NCBI RefSeq assembly: GCF_002104335.1
Contig: NZ_CP020867.1
Location: forward strand, 682,001 to 746,000
DNA: 64,000 nt
Reading direction: 5' to 3'
Origin: Campylobacter cuniculorum DSM 23162 = LMG 24588
Lineage (GTDB): Bacteria > Campylobacterota > Campylobacteria > Campylobacterales > Campylobacteraceae
The notes beneath the pieces are model-generated. The model was not told the origin of the DNA and searched no databases. It was given only the letters and a program-made list of their open reading frames with translations. Below are positions 1 through 8,424 of the stretch, piece after piece. The translations under genes and the position numbers were made by a program. Numbering within the stretch: position 1 is the stretch's first letter; each line of letters opens with the position of its first letter.

Positions 1-1
1 T

Positions 2-637
2 GGGATTGAAGCCATGCTTGAAAGTGCAAAATACAATATCAAGCTTTTGGAGGATTTTGATTTTGAGGATATTAAAATTTCTATGAAAACTTCAGACACT
101 CAAAAAACTATAGAAGCTTATGAAAGACTTAGACCACTTTGTGATTATCCTTTTCATCTTGGAGTTACAGAGGCTGGGACGCAGTTTCATAGCACGATTA
201 AAAGTTCGATTGCACTTGGAAATTTACTCCTAAAAGGCATAGGGGATACAATGAGAGTTTCAATGACAGGAGAGCTAGAAGAGGAAATTCGTGTTGCAAA
301 GGCGATTTTGCAAGATAGCGGAGTGCAAAAAAGCGGAGTAAATATCATTTCTTGCCCTACTTGCGGACGCATTCAAAGCGATTTGCTTAAGGCGATTAAG
401 ATTGTTGAAGAAAAGACTAAACACATTAAAGAAGCTTTAAACATAAGCGTTATGGGCTGTGTTGTTAATGCTTTGGGCGAGGCTAAAGGTGCAGATGTTG
501 CCATAGCTTTTGGAAAAAATCAAGGTTTAGTCATAAGACATGGAGAAGTTGTTGCGAAACTTAAAGAAGAGGAGCTTGTGGATAGATTTTTACTCGAAGT
601 TGAAGATGAGGTTAAGAGCAGAGAGATGAAACATTAA
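2..637 (+). CDS. ispG: 4-hydroxy-3-methylbut-2-enyl diphosphate synthase, C-terminal part
   Basis: The reading frame is open from the first bases of the window, so the gene begins upstream and only about the last 212 residues are present. IspG (GcpE) makes HMBPP from methylerythritol cyclodiphosphate in the MEP isoprenoid pathway using a 4Fe-4S cluster. The cluster-binding part is visible: CPTCGR near the middle of the fragment, then [10 protein letters not shown] followed by a G-x-D stretch, which together give the conserved cysteines and glutamate. The gene ends at a TAA with no clear terminator hairpin after it. Identification is firm; only the start is missing. Confidence 0.95.
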   Translation, partial: GIEAMLESAKYNIKLLEDFDFEDIKISMKTSDTQKTIEAYERLRPLCDYPFHLGVTEAGTQFHSTIKSSIALGNLLLKGIGDTMRVSMTGELEEEIRVAKAILQDSGVQKSGVNIISCPTCGRIQSDLLKAIKIVEEKTKHIKEALNISVMGCVVNALGEAKGADVAIAFGKNQGLVIRHGEVVAKLKEEELVDRFLLEVEDEVKSREMKH

Positions 638-955
638 TGAAAAATATTTGTATAATTTTTTAAAAAATATATAGGAATTTTAGGGTAAAATTAGAGTATG
701 AATTATATTTTTGTAAAATTCTGTATTTAAAAATTTATAGAACTTAGTATAAAATTTGTTAAAATAGAATTTGAAATGAAATGACTTACTTAGATAAATA
801 CATAATCTTTATAGAAGTTATTTAAACTTTTATAAAATAATCTCTTTTGGAATAAAATAAACAAGTTATTAATGAAAACATTTTTTGCTTCTATAACTAA
901 AGAGCTAAACATTTCGAGCAATATTGACACAAAAACTCAAATTTTAAAATTTTTA

Positions 956-977
956 GGCTCTGTTAAAATATATTATT
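956..977 (+). repeat. 22-bp repeat, copy 1, IS-end-like
   Basis: A 22-bp sequence beginning GGCTCTGTTAAAATAT is identical to 15506-15527 and in the same orientation. Sequence outside the 22 bp differs at the two sites. A GGCTCTGTT start is typical of IS terminal inverted repeats, and copy 2 abuts a decayed element with an IS1595-like transposase fragment, so I read this as a solo IS end. No second, inverted copy was found near this site. Confidence 0.55.
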
Positions 978-1016
978 GATTTTTAATGTCGATTTAGTTT
1001 CTATTATTTTAGAATC

Positions 1017-1145
1017 TCAAAATTCAGAAGCTTTGAATATTAATGAAGTTGCATTTTTCAAAGAAAGTATTAAAATTCGAAGTCTTTTAGCAAAATATCC
1101 TCCAAAAAGCAAGGCAAATAGAGTGAATAAAGGAGTGAAAATCAA
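1017..1145 (-). pseudogene. Possible AEC-family permease N-terminal remnant
   Basis: On the minus strand, from a TTG at 1145, a 42-residue stretch begins LIFTPLFTLFALLFGGYFAK. This resembles the first transmembrane helix and following basic residues of AEC (auxin efflux carrier) transporters. The resemblance stops after about 25 residues and a stop follows. An IS-like repeat lies about 40 bp beyond the stop. It is best read as the surviving 5' end of a truncated transporter gene, but the match is short and made from memory, so confidence is low. Confidence 0.3.
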
Positions 1146-1168
1146 GCTTGTCCTTTTAAAATTTAAAT

Positions 1169-2962
1169 TCATTCAAAATATTTTAATTCTTTCATTTTTT
1201 CATAAATTTTAGCTGTGGCTATCCCCGAACTTATACTTCTACCCCCATGTTCGAGTAAAACGGTTACAACATATCTTGGATGAGCATAGGGAGCATAGCT
1301 CGTCATCCAAGTGTGCGACCTTGTGTAGTATTCTAAATCTGCTTCATTGACTCTGTTTTTATCTTTTTGAGAAAAGCCTATAACCTGTGCTGTTCCCGTT
1401 TTTGCTGCTACTTTAATAGGAAGATGGCTAAGGTAGCGGTAGGCTGTCCCGCCTTGCTCATTTGCAACGGCATACATTGCATCGCGTATATAGGGGAGTT
1501 GAGTTTGTTCAAAAAGTGTAAAAACTTCATTGTTTGTATTTTGTGTGCTTAAATTTTTATCTTCAACTTGTTTTAAAAAATGTGGAGTCACACCCGATCC
1601 TTTAGCAATTTGAGCTGTGTATTTAGCAACCTGCATAGGTGTTACTAAAAAATCGCCCTGTCCGATTGAAGTGTTTAAGGTTTCACCTTGATACCAAGGC
1701 TTTTTAAACCTTTGCATTTTCCATTCTCTGCTTGGAACTATCCCCACAAATTCATTAGGTAAATCCACTCCTGTTTTTGTGCCAAAACCTATACGACTTA
1801 AAGTTGAGCTAACCCTATCAATGCCCACATTCAAGCCCCCGTTATAAAAATACACATCACAGCTTTGTTTAATGCCATTTTTTAAATCCACATTTCCATG
1901 CCCACTTCTATTCCAACACCTAAAATCTCTCCCACCAAATTCGAACGCCCCGCTACAAAAAAAACTCGTATTTGTATTGATTTTCTTCGAATCTAAAAAA
2001 GACAGCCCAACGCCCATTTTTACAATAGAGCCTGGAGGGAAAAGCCCATTGACAAGTTTATTTGTAAAGGGATGATCCGGATTGTTTGAAAGCTCGGTCC
2101 ATTCTTTATTTGAAATTCCGTTTACAAAAGGATTTAAGTCATATTCAGGAAAACTTCCAGCAGCTAAAATTTCTCCATTTTCAATGTCCATCACCACAAC
2201 AGTACCTGTATTATCACTAAAAAGCTCACTTAAAAAGGTTTGAAGTCTTATATCGATACTTAATTGTATGTCAGTGGTAACAGGTAAGGTGTAAGAAAGT
2301 TGTTCAATTTCTTGATTTAAGGCGTTAATTTTATAGGTTCTTTCTCCCTTTTCTCCTTGCAAAATTTCATTATAATAACGTTCAATGCCACTTCTTCCTA
2401 TATAATTTGTCAATTTTGCAATTTCATTTTCACTCACATCTTGCAAATTTGCTTTACCCACATAACCGATAATATGAGAAGCTAAGGAGTTAAAAGGGTA
2501 TTTTCTTCTCACCACAGGTTTAACCTCGATGTTTTCATTCAAGTGAAGGATTGAAAAATAAGGCATCATTTTTTCATAAGGCACAAAATCTATCACTTCT
2601 ATGAAATTTTGATTATAATATGAATCATTTCTTTTATAATTTCTTTCTAAAATTGTTGCATTTAAGTCCGTGAATAAAGAAGTTAAGGTATTAAGCTCTT
2701 TATTTAAAATTTCTTGATTAGATTTTTTTATGCTTAAATAAGGCTTGATAGAAACACTAAAACCCAAATCATTGAGAGCTAAAAATACCCCGTTTCTGTC
2801 TAAAATTTGCCCCCTAGTTGGAGCTAAATTTTGAGTTTTAATCGCATTTTGTCTTGCAAGTTCTTCATAATAGACATTTGATTTGATACTAAGATAATAC
2901 ACGCGACTGAGTAGAAAAATAAAAAACAAAAGGATAAAACCCACAACAATACGCATTCTCAT
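1169..2962 (-). CDS. mrdA: Penicillin-binding protein 2 (peptidoglycan transpeptidase)
   Basis: This 597-residue class B PBP crosslinks lateral-wall peptidoglycan with the elongasome. One N-terminal membrane anchor (about residues 5-24) is followed by the dimerisation/pedestal domain and a C-terminal transpeptidase domain. The three active-site motifs are all present: SIVK (PGSIVKMG), SCD as the SxN-type motif, and KTGTAQ. The ATG lies 3 bp after a small upstream ORF, with AAGGAAG as the ribosome binding site. It follows an MreD-like gene, the usual mreD-mrdA arrangement. It corresponds to C. jejuni pbpC (Cj0652). Length is normal for PBP2. Confidence 0.93.
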   Translation of the reverse strand: MRMRIVVGFILLFFIFLLSRVYYLSIKSNVYYEELARQNAIKTQNLAPTRGQILDRNGVFLALNDLGFSVSIKPYLSIKKSNQEILNKELNTLTSLFTDLNATILERNYKRNDSYYNQNFIEVIDFVPYEKMMPYFSILHLNENIEVKPVVRRKYPFNSLASHIIGYVGKANLQDVSENEIAKLTNYIGRSGIERYYNEILQGEKGERTYKINALNQEIEQLSYTLPVTTDIQLSIDIRLQTFLSELFSDNTGTVVVMDIENGEILAAGSFPEYDLNPFVNGISNKEWTELSNNPDHPFTNKLVNGLFPPGSIVKMGVGLSFLDSKKINTNTSFFCSGAFEFGGRDFRCWNRSGHGNVDLKNGIKQSCDVYFYNGGLNVGIDRVSSTLSRIGFGTKTGVDLPNEFVGIVPSREWKMQRFKKPWYQGETLNTSIGQGDFLVTPMQVAKYTAQIAKGSGVTPHFLKQVEDKNLSTQNTNNEVFTLFEQTQLPYIRDAMYAVANEQGGTAYRYLSHLPIKVAAKTGTAQVIGFSQKDKNRVNEADLEYYTRSHTWMTSYAPYAHPRYVVTVLLEHGGRSISSGIATAKIYEKMKELKYFE

Positions 2963-2965
2963 TCT

Positions 2966-3151
2966 TCAAACTTCCTTTTTATCATATAAAAGATGAGAAT
3001 CAACACTCCTGCTACAAGATAAGGTTCTAGTCAAGCAGATTATGAAAATGAATACAGCATAGAGCATTCTTAGTAAAAATATAAAGACAGCTGTTAATAT
3101 ACTGCTGGTAATTAAGAAGAATGATGCTGTTATTGTGCCAAAAAATGCCAT
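2966..3151 (-). CDS. Small membrane protein of unknown function
   Basis: A 61-residue ORF starts with an ATG that overlaps the stop codon of the upstream gene by one base (TAATG), and AAGGA lies upstream. The first 44 or so residues are hydrophobic with an internal arginine, giving one or two membrane segments. The tail is polar and includes two cysteines. It ends 3 bp before mrdA, so it sits inside an apparent envelope operon. I do not recognise it. The abrupt change in character after residue 44 could mean a frameshifted remnant, so it may not encode a functional protein. Confidence 0.4.
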   Translation of the reverse strand: MAFFGTITASFFLITSSILTAVFIFLLRMLYAVFIFIICLTRTLSCSRSVDSHLLYDKKEV

Positions 3152-3651
3152 TAAATTTTATCCTTAAAAAAAATATAAGCAATGAATGCTTCTATGAGTA
3201 TAGAAATAAAATTAACTATACCAAAAAAATGCACATTTTGATTGCTCATATAAGAAAAAATCATATCTAAAATCCAAATAAAACCATAACTGCAAAGCAC
3301 GAAAACACTTGCTATTAATTGACCGATTTTAAAATTCGTCTTAATCCAATCCGCACAAGTATAATAAAAAATAAAAAAAGCTATCCAAGAAGAAAAAATA
3401 AAAAAATTATGAGTGATGTCTGCAAAAAGCAAAAAAGCCAAACAAAAATACCAACGAAAATCAAGTTTTTGCAGAGTCTTTTCACTTTGCTCTAAAAGAT
3501 AAAAAGCATAACAAAAAAATATCCCATAAAAGGGAGGTAAATAGACAAAAATCGAGCTTAAAATTTGATAGAAAATAAAAAAAAAGCCTGAAATAACATA
3601 ATTTAAATTCAAATTTTCAACGTAATTTTTAACATGAGCATTTTTTTTCAT
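3151..3651 (-). CDS. MreD-like integral membrane protein
   Basis: This 166-residue protein has about five hydrophobic segments and no catalytic motif. It is the homologue of the C. jejuni integral membrane protein Cj0651. Its size, topology and position immediately upstream of the PBP2 gene match MreD, the rod-shape membrane protein that normally sits between mreC and mrdA. MreD sequences diverge fast, so the assignment rests on topology and context rather than motifs. Its start overlaps the 3' end of engB by 4 bp, so the two are probably co-translated. Confidence 0.7.
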   Translation of the reverse strand: MKKNAHVKNYVENLNLNYVISGFFFIFYQILSSIFVYLPPFYGIFFCYAFYLLEQSEKTLQKLDFRWYFCLAFLLFADITHNFFIFSSWIAFFIFYYTCADWIKTNFKIGQLIASVFVLCSYGFIWILDMIFSYMSNQNVHFFGIVNFISILIEAFIAYIFFKDKI

Positions 3652-4241
3652 TGAAACTCCAAAACGCTTGAGATGATTTTTTCTTCAAGAGTTTTTAAGC
3701 CAAATTGATTGAAATTTGAAATCAAAAGGGCGTCTTTGAATTCATTTTTAAGTTTTGATTTTTGACTTTGATTTAATTTATCGCATTTTGTAAAAACTTT
3801 TAGAATTGTTTGCTTTTCTTGTAAAAAACTTTGCAAATACCGCTCTACATTTAAATCAAGCTCTAAATTTGTATGTCTTGAATCGATTAAATGGATAAAA
3901 AGTTTGATTGAGCTGCGAAGTTTTAAAAATTCGTCTAAATTTTGATTCCAAAGTTTTTTGAGTTGCTTTGAAACCCTTGCATAACCAAAACCGGGAAGGT
4001 CTATAAAATAAATGCTGAATTTTTTTTCATCTTTTTTACACAAGACTTCAAAAAAATTAATGAGCTGTGTTTTTCCCGGAGTTTGAGAACTTTTCGCAAG
4101 TTTTTTTTGTTTGCAAAGAGAATTAATCAAAGAACTTTTGCCCACATTAGAGCGTCCCAAAAAAGCCACTTCAGCGGATTTTGAAGAAAAATTAGAATCA
4201 AATTGAGTGAAAGAGGTGACGAATTTGGCATCAAGTATCAT
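3648..4241 (-). CDS. engB: Ribosome biogenesis GTPase EngB/YsxC
   Basis: This 197-residue TRAFAC GTPase is required for assembly of the large ribosomal subunit in bacteria that have it. The G1 loop GRSNVGKSSL, G3 motif DLPGFG and G4 motif TKCD are all visible and in order. Length is typical of EngB. Its start overlaps the 3' end of lptA by 4 bp and its end overlaps the MreD-like gene, so it sits within a tightly packed operon. It is the homologue of C. jejuni Cj0650. Confidence 0.93.
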   Translation of the reverse strand: MILDAKFVTSFTQFDSNFSSKSAEVAFLGRSNVGKSSLINSLCKQKKLAKSSQTPGKTQLINFFEVLCKKDEKKFSIYFIDLPGFGYARVSKQLKKLWNQNLDEFLKLRSSIKLFIHLIDSRHTNLELDLNVERYLQSFLQEKQTILKVFTKCDKLNQSQKSKLKNEFKDALLISNFNQFGLKTLEEKIISSVLEFQ

Positions 4242-4699
4242 TTTTTATCCAAGTCAAAAACAAAATGAGCCGGTTTATTGTCTTTGCTCTCAATGCGATA
4301 AATATTTGCTTTTCTATCCACGATGATTCTATTTCCATAGAGTTTTTTATTGCTTTGAATTTCGTTGATATAAGCGTTTCCGTTAATCTCATAAGTATCT
4401 TTAGCCACATCATAAATGAATTTATCCCCACTGCCCTCATAAACCTTGCCCTTAAGAGTGATTTTAAATCGAGGCTGTTTGCTTGCCTCGTATCGAATAG
4501 GTTTTCGATTCTTATCACTAAAAATGACAAGCTCACCAGAATTTAAAACATCATTTTCATGATTGACAACAACATTGCCACTCAAAACACTTTTCCCGGT
4601 ATTTTCATCAGAATAAAAATTTAAGGCTTGAATTTTGATTTGATTTGCAAAAGATAAATTGATACAAAATAAAAATAAGATTAACTTCCTTGCAACCAC
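4238..4699 (-). CDS. lptA: LptA-like periplasmic LPS/LOS transport protein
   Basis: This 153-residue OstA/LptA-family protein is thought to form the periplasmic bridge that carries lipooligosaccharide to the outer membrane. A signal peptide (hydrophobic to about residue 18, ending SFANQ) precedes a beta-rich OstA domain with the usual SGNVVVNHEN-type start. It begins with GTG inside the end of the LptC-like gene (19-bp overlap), and the kdsC-lptC-lptA order is the standard LPS export arrangement. It is the homologue of C. jejuni Cj0649. Confidence in the family is high. Confidence 0.85.
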   Translation of the reverse strand: MVARKLILFLFCINLSFANQIKIQALNFYSDENTGKSVLSGNVVVNHENDVLNSGELVIFSDKNRKPIRYEASKQPRFKITLKGKVYEGSGDKFIYDVAKDTYEINGNAYINEIQSNKKLYGNRIIVDRKANIYRIESKDNKPAHFVFDLDKK

Positions 4700-5196
4700 G
4701 CTTGAACTCCTTGAACTTGTAAAATTTTATTTTTTATATCGTAGTTTAAAACATTTCCGTTAATGATATTTCCATCAATAAATGCTTTAAAACCAAGATG
4801 AGTGCTTAAAATCTTTTCTCGAGGATTAAATTGCATTTTTGGACTCAAAAGCTTTGTCTTGTCTTTTCCTAAATACACGACATCTCCTTCGAAAACAACT
4901 TGATTAAAATCCTTGCCCAAAAGCTCTAGGGTATGAGCACTTAAATTAAAATCTAAATTTAAATTCACAAAATTTTTAAACACATCTTTATTTTCATAAC
5001 GAGTCCAAGAATGTGCCTTATAATAGGACTTAATCATAGAAGAATTAAGCTCATAAGCATCAAGGGAATTTGCTTCTATATTTTTAAAATCCAAAGAATA
5101 ATTCTTTAAATTTAAAGAATAGGGATCTTGCAAAGACAATATAGTAAAACTTATCGTAAAAAGAGCGATTAAAATCCCAAAAATTTTTATAGCCAA
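4681..5196 (-). CDS. lptC: LptC-like LPS export protein
   Basis: This 171-residue protein has one N-terminal membrane anchor (about residues 3-22) and a beta-rich periplasmic domain, as in LptC, which hands lipooligosaccharide from the LptBFG transporter to LptA. Sequence conservation of LptC is weak. The call rests on size, topology and its position between a KdsC-type phosphatase and LptA. It overlaps the upstream gene by 10 bp and the downstream one by 19 bp. It is the homologue of C. jejuni Cj0648. Confidence 0.75.
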   Translation of the reverse strand: MAIKIFGILIALFTISFTILSLQDPYSLNLKNYSLDFKNIEANSLDAYELNSSMIKSYYKAHSWTRYENKDVFKNFVNLNLDFNLSAHTLELLGKDFNQVVFEGDVVYLGKDKTKLLSPKMQFNPREKILSTHLGFKAFIDGNIINGNVLNYDIKNKILQVQGVQAWLQGS

Positions 5197-5675
5197 AGCT
5201 TATTCCATTCTTTTTGCATATGATTTTTTTTGATAATAATCTCAATCATTTCTGCCACAGCAGCTTTGCCACCTTTTTTAGAGAGTTTAAAATCCACTTT
5301 TAAATCCCTGTGTGCATCTTTTGGTTTGAAACTGAATTTTACATTTTTAAGCAAGGCTTTATCATTGAGATAATCACCTATCGCAGCACTTTGCGAAAAA
5401 TTTAAATTCAAGTCTTGTAAAATTTTTTTTGCACAAGAAAGCTTGTCTTTAACGCCCTGATAAACAAGCTCGATTTTTAAATCCTTTGCTCTTTGCTCAA
5501 CACAGATTGAAGTGCGTCCTGTGATGATGGCAATTTTCTTACCAAGTTTAAGCCAAGCTTCAATCGCCGCACCATCTTTAACATCGAATTCTTTAAGCTC
5601 TTTAGAATCCGATGAATAAATAATCTTCCCGTCTGTCAAACAACCATCAATGTCTAAAAATATAAGTTCAATCAT
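5187..5675 (-). CDS. kdsC: KDO-8-phosphate phosphatase (KdsC-type HAD hydrolase)
   Basis: This 162-residue HAD-superfamily enzyme releases phosphate from KDO-8-P in LOS core synthesis. The nucleophile motif FLDIDGCLTDG is at the N-terminus, the TGR motif II follows near residue 54, a lysine lies in the KKILQDL region, and GDYLND provides the metal-binding aspartates. It has no cap domain, which fits the tetrameric KdsC subclass. It heads the lptC-lptA genes, which supports an LPS role. It is the homologue of C. jejuni Cj0647. Confidence 0.85.
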   Translation of the reverse strand: MIELIFLDIDGCLTDGKIIYSSDSKELKEFDVKDGAAIEAWLKLGKKIAIITGRTSICVEQRAKDLKIELVYQGVKDKLSCAKKILQDLNLNFSQSAAIGDYLNDKALLKNVKFSFKPKDAHRDLKVDFKLSKKGGKAAVAEMIEIIIKKNHMQKEWNKLWL

Positions 5676-5700
5676 CTATAAATCTTTCAATCCAAATCTT

Positions 5701-6543
5701 TTAATCCCTAACTACAAAAGCTCCCGCAAAAGCTCCACTTGCAGCAAAATCTCTTGCCTCCTCTTCACTTCTAAAACCGCTTAAAAACACACGGGTTAAG
5801 CCATCACTTGAACTTGTGCGAATTGTAGAAGAATAAGTCCTATAAGTTTTGTATTTAGCGGCTATACTTTTAGCACCTTCTGGGTTTTTAAAAGCTCCGA
5901 TTTGCACCATAAAAATACCGCCCTCATAACTTTGTCCGTTGTTAAAAATTTCCCCGCTATTGCCGTAATTTACATTAGAATGAATGATATTGTGATCAGA
6001 ATTTGAACTCCCAAAACCTACGACTTCAAGCCTTACCGGAGCTGTGCCTGTTTGAAGCATATCGATTTGAGATGCTGCACCTTTAGATAAATCAATGATA
6101 CGATTTGCCACAAAAGGACCTCTGTCATTCACTCTAACCGTTACTTGGCGATTGTTGTTTAAATTTGTTACCTTTAAAATGGTATTCATAGGTAAAGTCT
6201 TATGGGCTGCACTTAAGCCATTTTGATTGTAAATTTCTCCATTAGAAGTCTTTTTCCCGTGAAAACCCGGTCCATACCAACTTGCAATCCCATCAGCAGT
6301 TTCTCCAACTGAAACAACGGTTGGATAATAGGTTTTTCCATTGATTGTGTAAGGCTTCATCGTGCCTTTTGTGCCTGAAGCACTTGGAGAGCTTTTAAAA
6401 TCATTGCTTGGATAATACACTTGAGCATTTCTAGAATCATCAGAAAAAAAACTTGTAACCCCACAAGCACTTAAAAACAAAGCACAAAAATTAACGAGAA
6501 ACAATTTGAGTGTAATGATTTTTAGACTTTGTATTTTTTGCAT
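5701..6543 (-). CDS. rlpA: RlpA-like septal/envelope lipoprotein with SPOR domain
   Basis: This 280-residue protein has a lipoprotein signal ending LSAC near residue 27. A double-psi beta-barrel RlpA domain (about 85-175, with ASWYGPGFHGKKTSNGE and VRVNDRGPF) follows, then a C-terminal SPOR domain (about 210-280) that binds denuded glycan strands. RlpA is a lytic transglycosylase acting on naked glycans in some bacteria. The start has a strong AAGGAGG site and overlaps the end of the upstream transglycosylase gene by 53 bp. It is the homologue of C. jejuni Cj0646. Confidence 0.88.
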   Translation of the reverse strand: MQKIQSLKIITLKLFLVNFCALFLSACGVTSFFSDDSRNAQVYYPSNDFKSSPSASGTKGTMKPYTINGKTYYPTVVSVGETADGIASWYGPGFHGKKTSNGEIYNQNGLSAAHKTLPMNTILKVTNLNNNRQVTVRVNDRGPFVANRIIDLSKGAASQIDMLQTGTAPVRLEVVGFGSSNSDHNIIHSNVNYGNSGEIFNNGQSYEGGIFMVQIGAFKNPEGAKSIAAKYKTYRTYSSTIRTSSSDGLTRVFLSGFRSEEEARDFAASGAFAGAFVVRD

Positions 6544-7621
6544 TTTTATCCTCCTTAATTGGTATGATGAGTTTTTGATTGATGCTAAGATGATTTTTCT
6601 TAATTTTGTTTAATTCCCTTAAATCTTCAATGCCAACATTATGAGTTTTAGCAATTTTATAGAGAGAATCACCAGCTTTAACCACATAAATTTTCGTCAT
6701 CGGTATGCTTGTATCCACTTTTTTAAAATGAGTATTTTTAAAATTTTTTTCGAAAAATGCTGTTTTATTTAAAGGTATATACATATAATACCCATTTCCG
6801 GGCGGAGTAAAATTGTGTTTAAATTGTGGATTGTATTTTTTAAAGGTTTCTAAATCTATATTAGCACTTTGAGCTAAATCCTTCAAAGCAACTGATGAAG
6901 GAATATCAACTTTGACAAAATCATTGCTTAAAGCATAATTCATTAAAGAACCATCTTTTTGAAGCAAAAAGTCCTTATCATTAGCTAAAAAAGCAAGAAT
7001 AAGAATTTTTCTGATAAAATTTCTTGTTTCTAAAGAGAGATATTTTTTATCTGAATCAAGTAAAATACTTAAATCATCGCTTCCTGCTTTACTGATAGCC
7101 TGCTTTAATTTACCATTTCCACAATTATAGGCTAAAAGGGCTAAATACCATTTGCCAAATTCATTTTTTAAGTTTTTAAGATAATTTGCTGCAGCATAAG
7201 TAGATTTAACCGGGTCGCGTCTTTCATCGACATAGGCATCGATTCTAAGCCCTAAATTTCGAGCTGTAGCTTGCATAAATTGCCAAACTCCTACAGCTTT
7301 AGCATTTGAAATGCTATGAGTTTTAAGTCCTGATTCTATCATCGCTAAATACAAAATTTCTTCAGGAACCTCTTCTTTAGCTAAAACCTTTCGTATCATA
7401 GGAGTTACTTTAGAAAAATTTTGTATAGAATTGACTAAAACACCAGAATGTTTAGATTCTAATTCTTCTCTAATTTGCACAAAAATCAAATCGCTCATAA
7501 AACTAGGGTCTATATCTAAATTCCTTAAAATTTGAGCCTGTTTTTCGTAGTATTCTGAAGTATAAGTTTGAGCAAATATCACATTGAAAGCAAGGATTAA
7601 AAAAAATAAAATTTTTTTCAT
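6491..7621 (-). CDS. mltD: MltD-like membrane-bound lytic murein transglycosylase
   Basis: A signal peptide, an SLT lysozyme-like domain (about residues 80-210, with the catalytic glutamate in AMIESGLKTH, then GVWQFMQATARNLGL and LLAYNCGNGKL) and a C-terminal LysM domain (VKAGDSLYKIAKTHN) define this enzyme. It cleaves glycan strands to 1,6-anhydro ends. I chose the ATG at 7621 over an upstream TTG because it overlaps the tatD stop as ATGA and has AAAGG upstream. It is adjacent to rlpA, another glycan-strand enzyme. It is the homologue of C. jejuni Cj0645. Confidence 0.88.
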   Translation of the reverse strand: MKKILFFLILAFNVIFAQTYTSEYYEKQAQILRNLDIDPSFMSDLIFVQIREELESKHSGVLVNSIQNFSKVTPMIRKVLAKEEVPEEILYLAMIESGLKTHSISNAKAVGVWQFMQATARNLGLRIDAYVDERRDPVKSTYAAANYLKNLKNEFGKWYLALLAYNCGNGKLKQAISKAGSDDLSILLDSDKKYLSLETRNFIRKILILAFLANDKDFLLQKDGSLMNYALSNDFVKVDIPSSVALKDLAQSANIDLETFKKYNPQFKHNFTPPGNGYYMYIPLNKTAFFEKNFKNTHFKKVDTSIPMTKIYVVKAGDSLYKIAKTHNVGIEDLRELNKIKKNHLSINQKLIIPIKEDKNAKNTKSKNHYTQIVSR

Positions 7622-8424
7622 TGACAACCTTTAAAAAATAATTTTTCAGAATTATTAAAACAGAGTTTTAAAAGTTCTTCAAGGGATAAATTAAGAAGCT
7701 CGCTCATCTTGTTTGCAACCATTTGAGTCAGTAAAGGATCATTTCTTCTGCCTCTAAAGGGTTCTGGGGTAAGATAGGGAGCATCTGTTTCTAATAAAAG
7801 TTTATCTTTTGGAATTTTAGGTAAAATTTCAACTAAATTTTTAGCATTTTTAAAGGTTAAAACTCCACCGATTCCAAAATAAAAGCCCTCATCAGCAAGC
7901 TTAAGCAAATGTTTGCTTGCATTAAAACAATGCAAAACGCCACCACAAAGATTTTTAGCATATTGTTTTAAAATTTCATAAGTGTCCTCATTTGCATCGC
8001 GAGTATGAATAATCACAGGTTTTTGGAATTCTTTAGCAAGTTCAAGCTGAAGAATAAAAAATTCTTTTTGCTGTTTTTTGAGTTCTGTATCCTCGCTTTT
8101 TAAACGATAATAATCAAGTCCGCACTCTCCCACAGCAACACATTTTTCATCTTTTAAATGTTCTTTTAAAAGTTCTTCATCAAAAACACAGGGCTCACAA
8201 GGGTGAATTCCAGCTGCATAAAAAACTTTTTCATAATTGTGTGCTATTTCTCTTGCACGAGCTAAATTTTTAATGTCCGCACCGGGTATGATGATTTTGT
8301 CTATGCCATTTTCAAAAGCGTGTAAAAGCATTTCATTTAAATCACCATAAAAACTTTCATCGTCTAAATGACAATGTGTATCGATAATCTTAAATGTATT
8401 TTGGAATTGAAGATTTAAGAACAT
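7618..8424 (-). CDS. tatD: TatD-family metal-dependent DNase
   Basis: This 268-residue TIM-barrel hydrolase has the N-terminal metal motif IDTHCHLDDE, GECGLDYYR with the bridging glutamate, VIIHTRDA, HCFNAS and LLETDAPYL, all in the order of the TatD family. TatD proteins are 3'-5' nucleases implicated in DNA repair and degradation. The normal family start would be close to the IDTHCHLD motif, so the first 12 or so residues may be extra. It overlaps cbrR by 10 bp and the transglycosylase gene by 4 bp. It is the homologue of Cj0644. Confidence 0.9.
   Translation of the reverse strand: MFLNLQFQNTFKIIDTHCHLDDESFYGDLNEMLLHAFENGIDKIIIPGADIKNLARAREIAHNYEKVFYAAGIHPCEPCVFDEELLKEHLKDEKCVAVGECGLDYYRLKSEDTELKKQQKEFFILQLELAKEFQKPVIIHTRDANEDTYEILKQYAKNLCGGVLHCFNASKHLLKLADEGFYFGIGGVLTFKNAKNLVEILPKIPKDKLLLETDAPYLTPEPFRGRRNDPLLTQMVANKMSELLNLSLEELLKLCFNNSEKLFFKGCQ

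Larger units (their letters stand above)
638..1168. other. Decayed intergenic stretch between ispG and mrdA
   Basis: There is no intact gene here. The stretch is very AT-rich. It contains a 35-codon plus-strand ORF (872-979, beginning MKTFFASITKEL) that runs into the IS-like repeat at 956 and looks like a truncated gene start. It also holds a minus-strand fragment resembling a transporter N-terminus (1017-1145). Both seem to be debris from an insertion or deletion at this joint. I cannot name the parent of the 872-979 fragment. Confidence 0.5.

Noticed and set aside
976-1212. Plus-strand 78-codon ORF after the repeat
   Set aside because: TTG start, no ribosome site; it is antisense to the permease-like remnant and runs into the end of mrdA, so it is most likely a shadow.
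4231-4546. Overlapping ORFs on both strands inside lptA
   Set aside because: Alternative frames of a well supported gene with no recognisable content.
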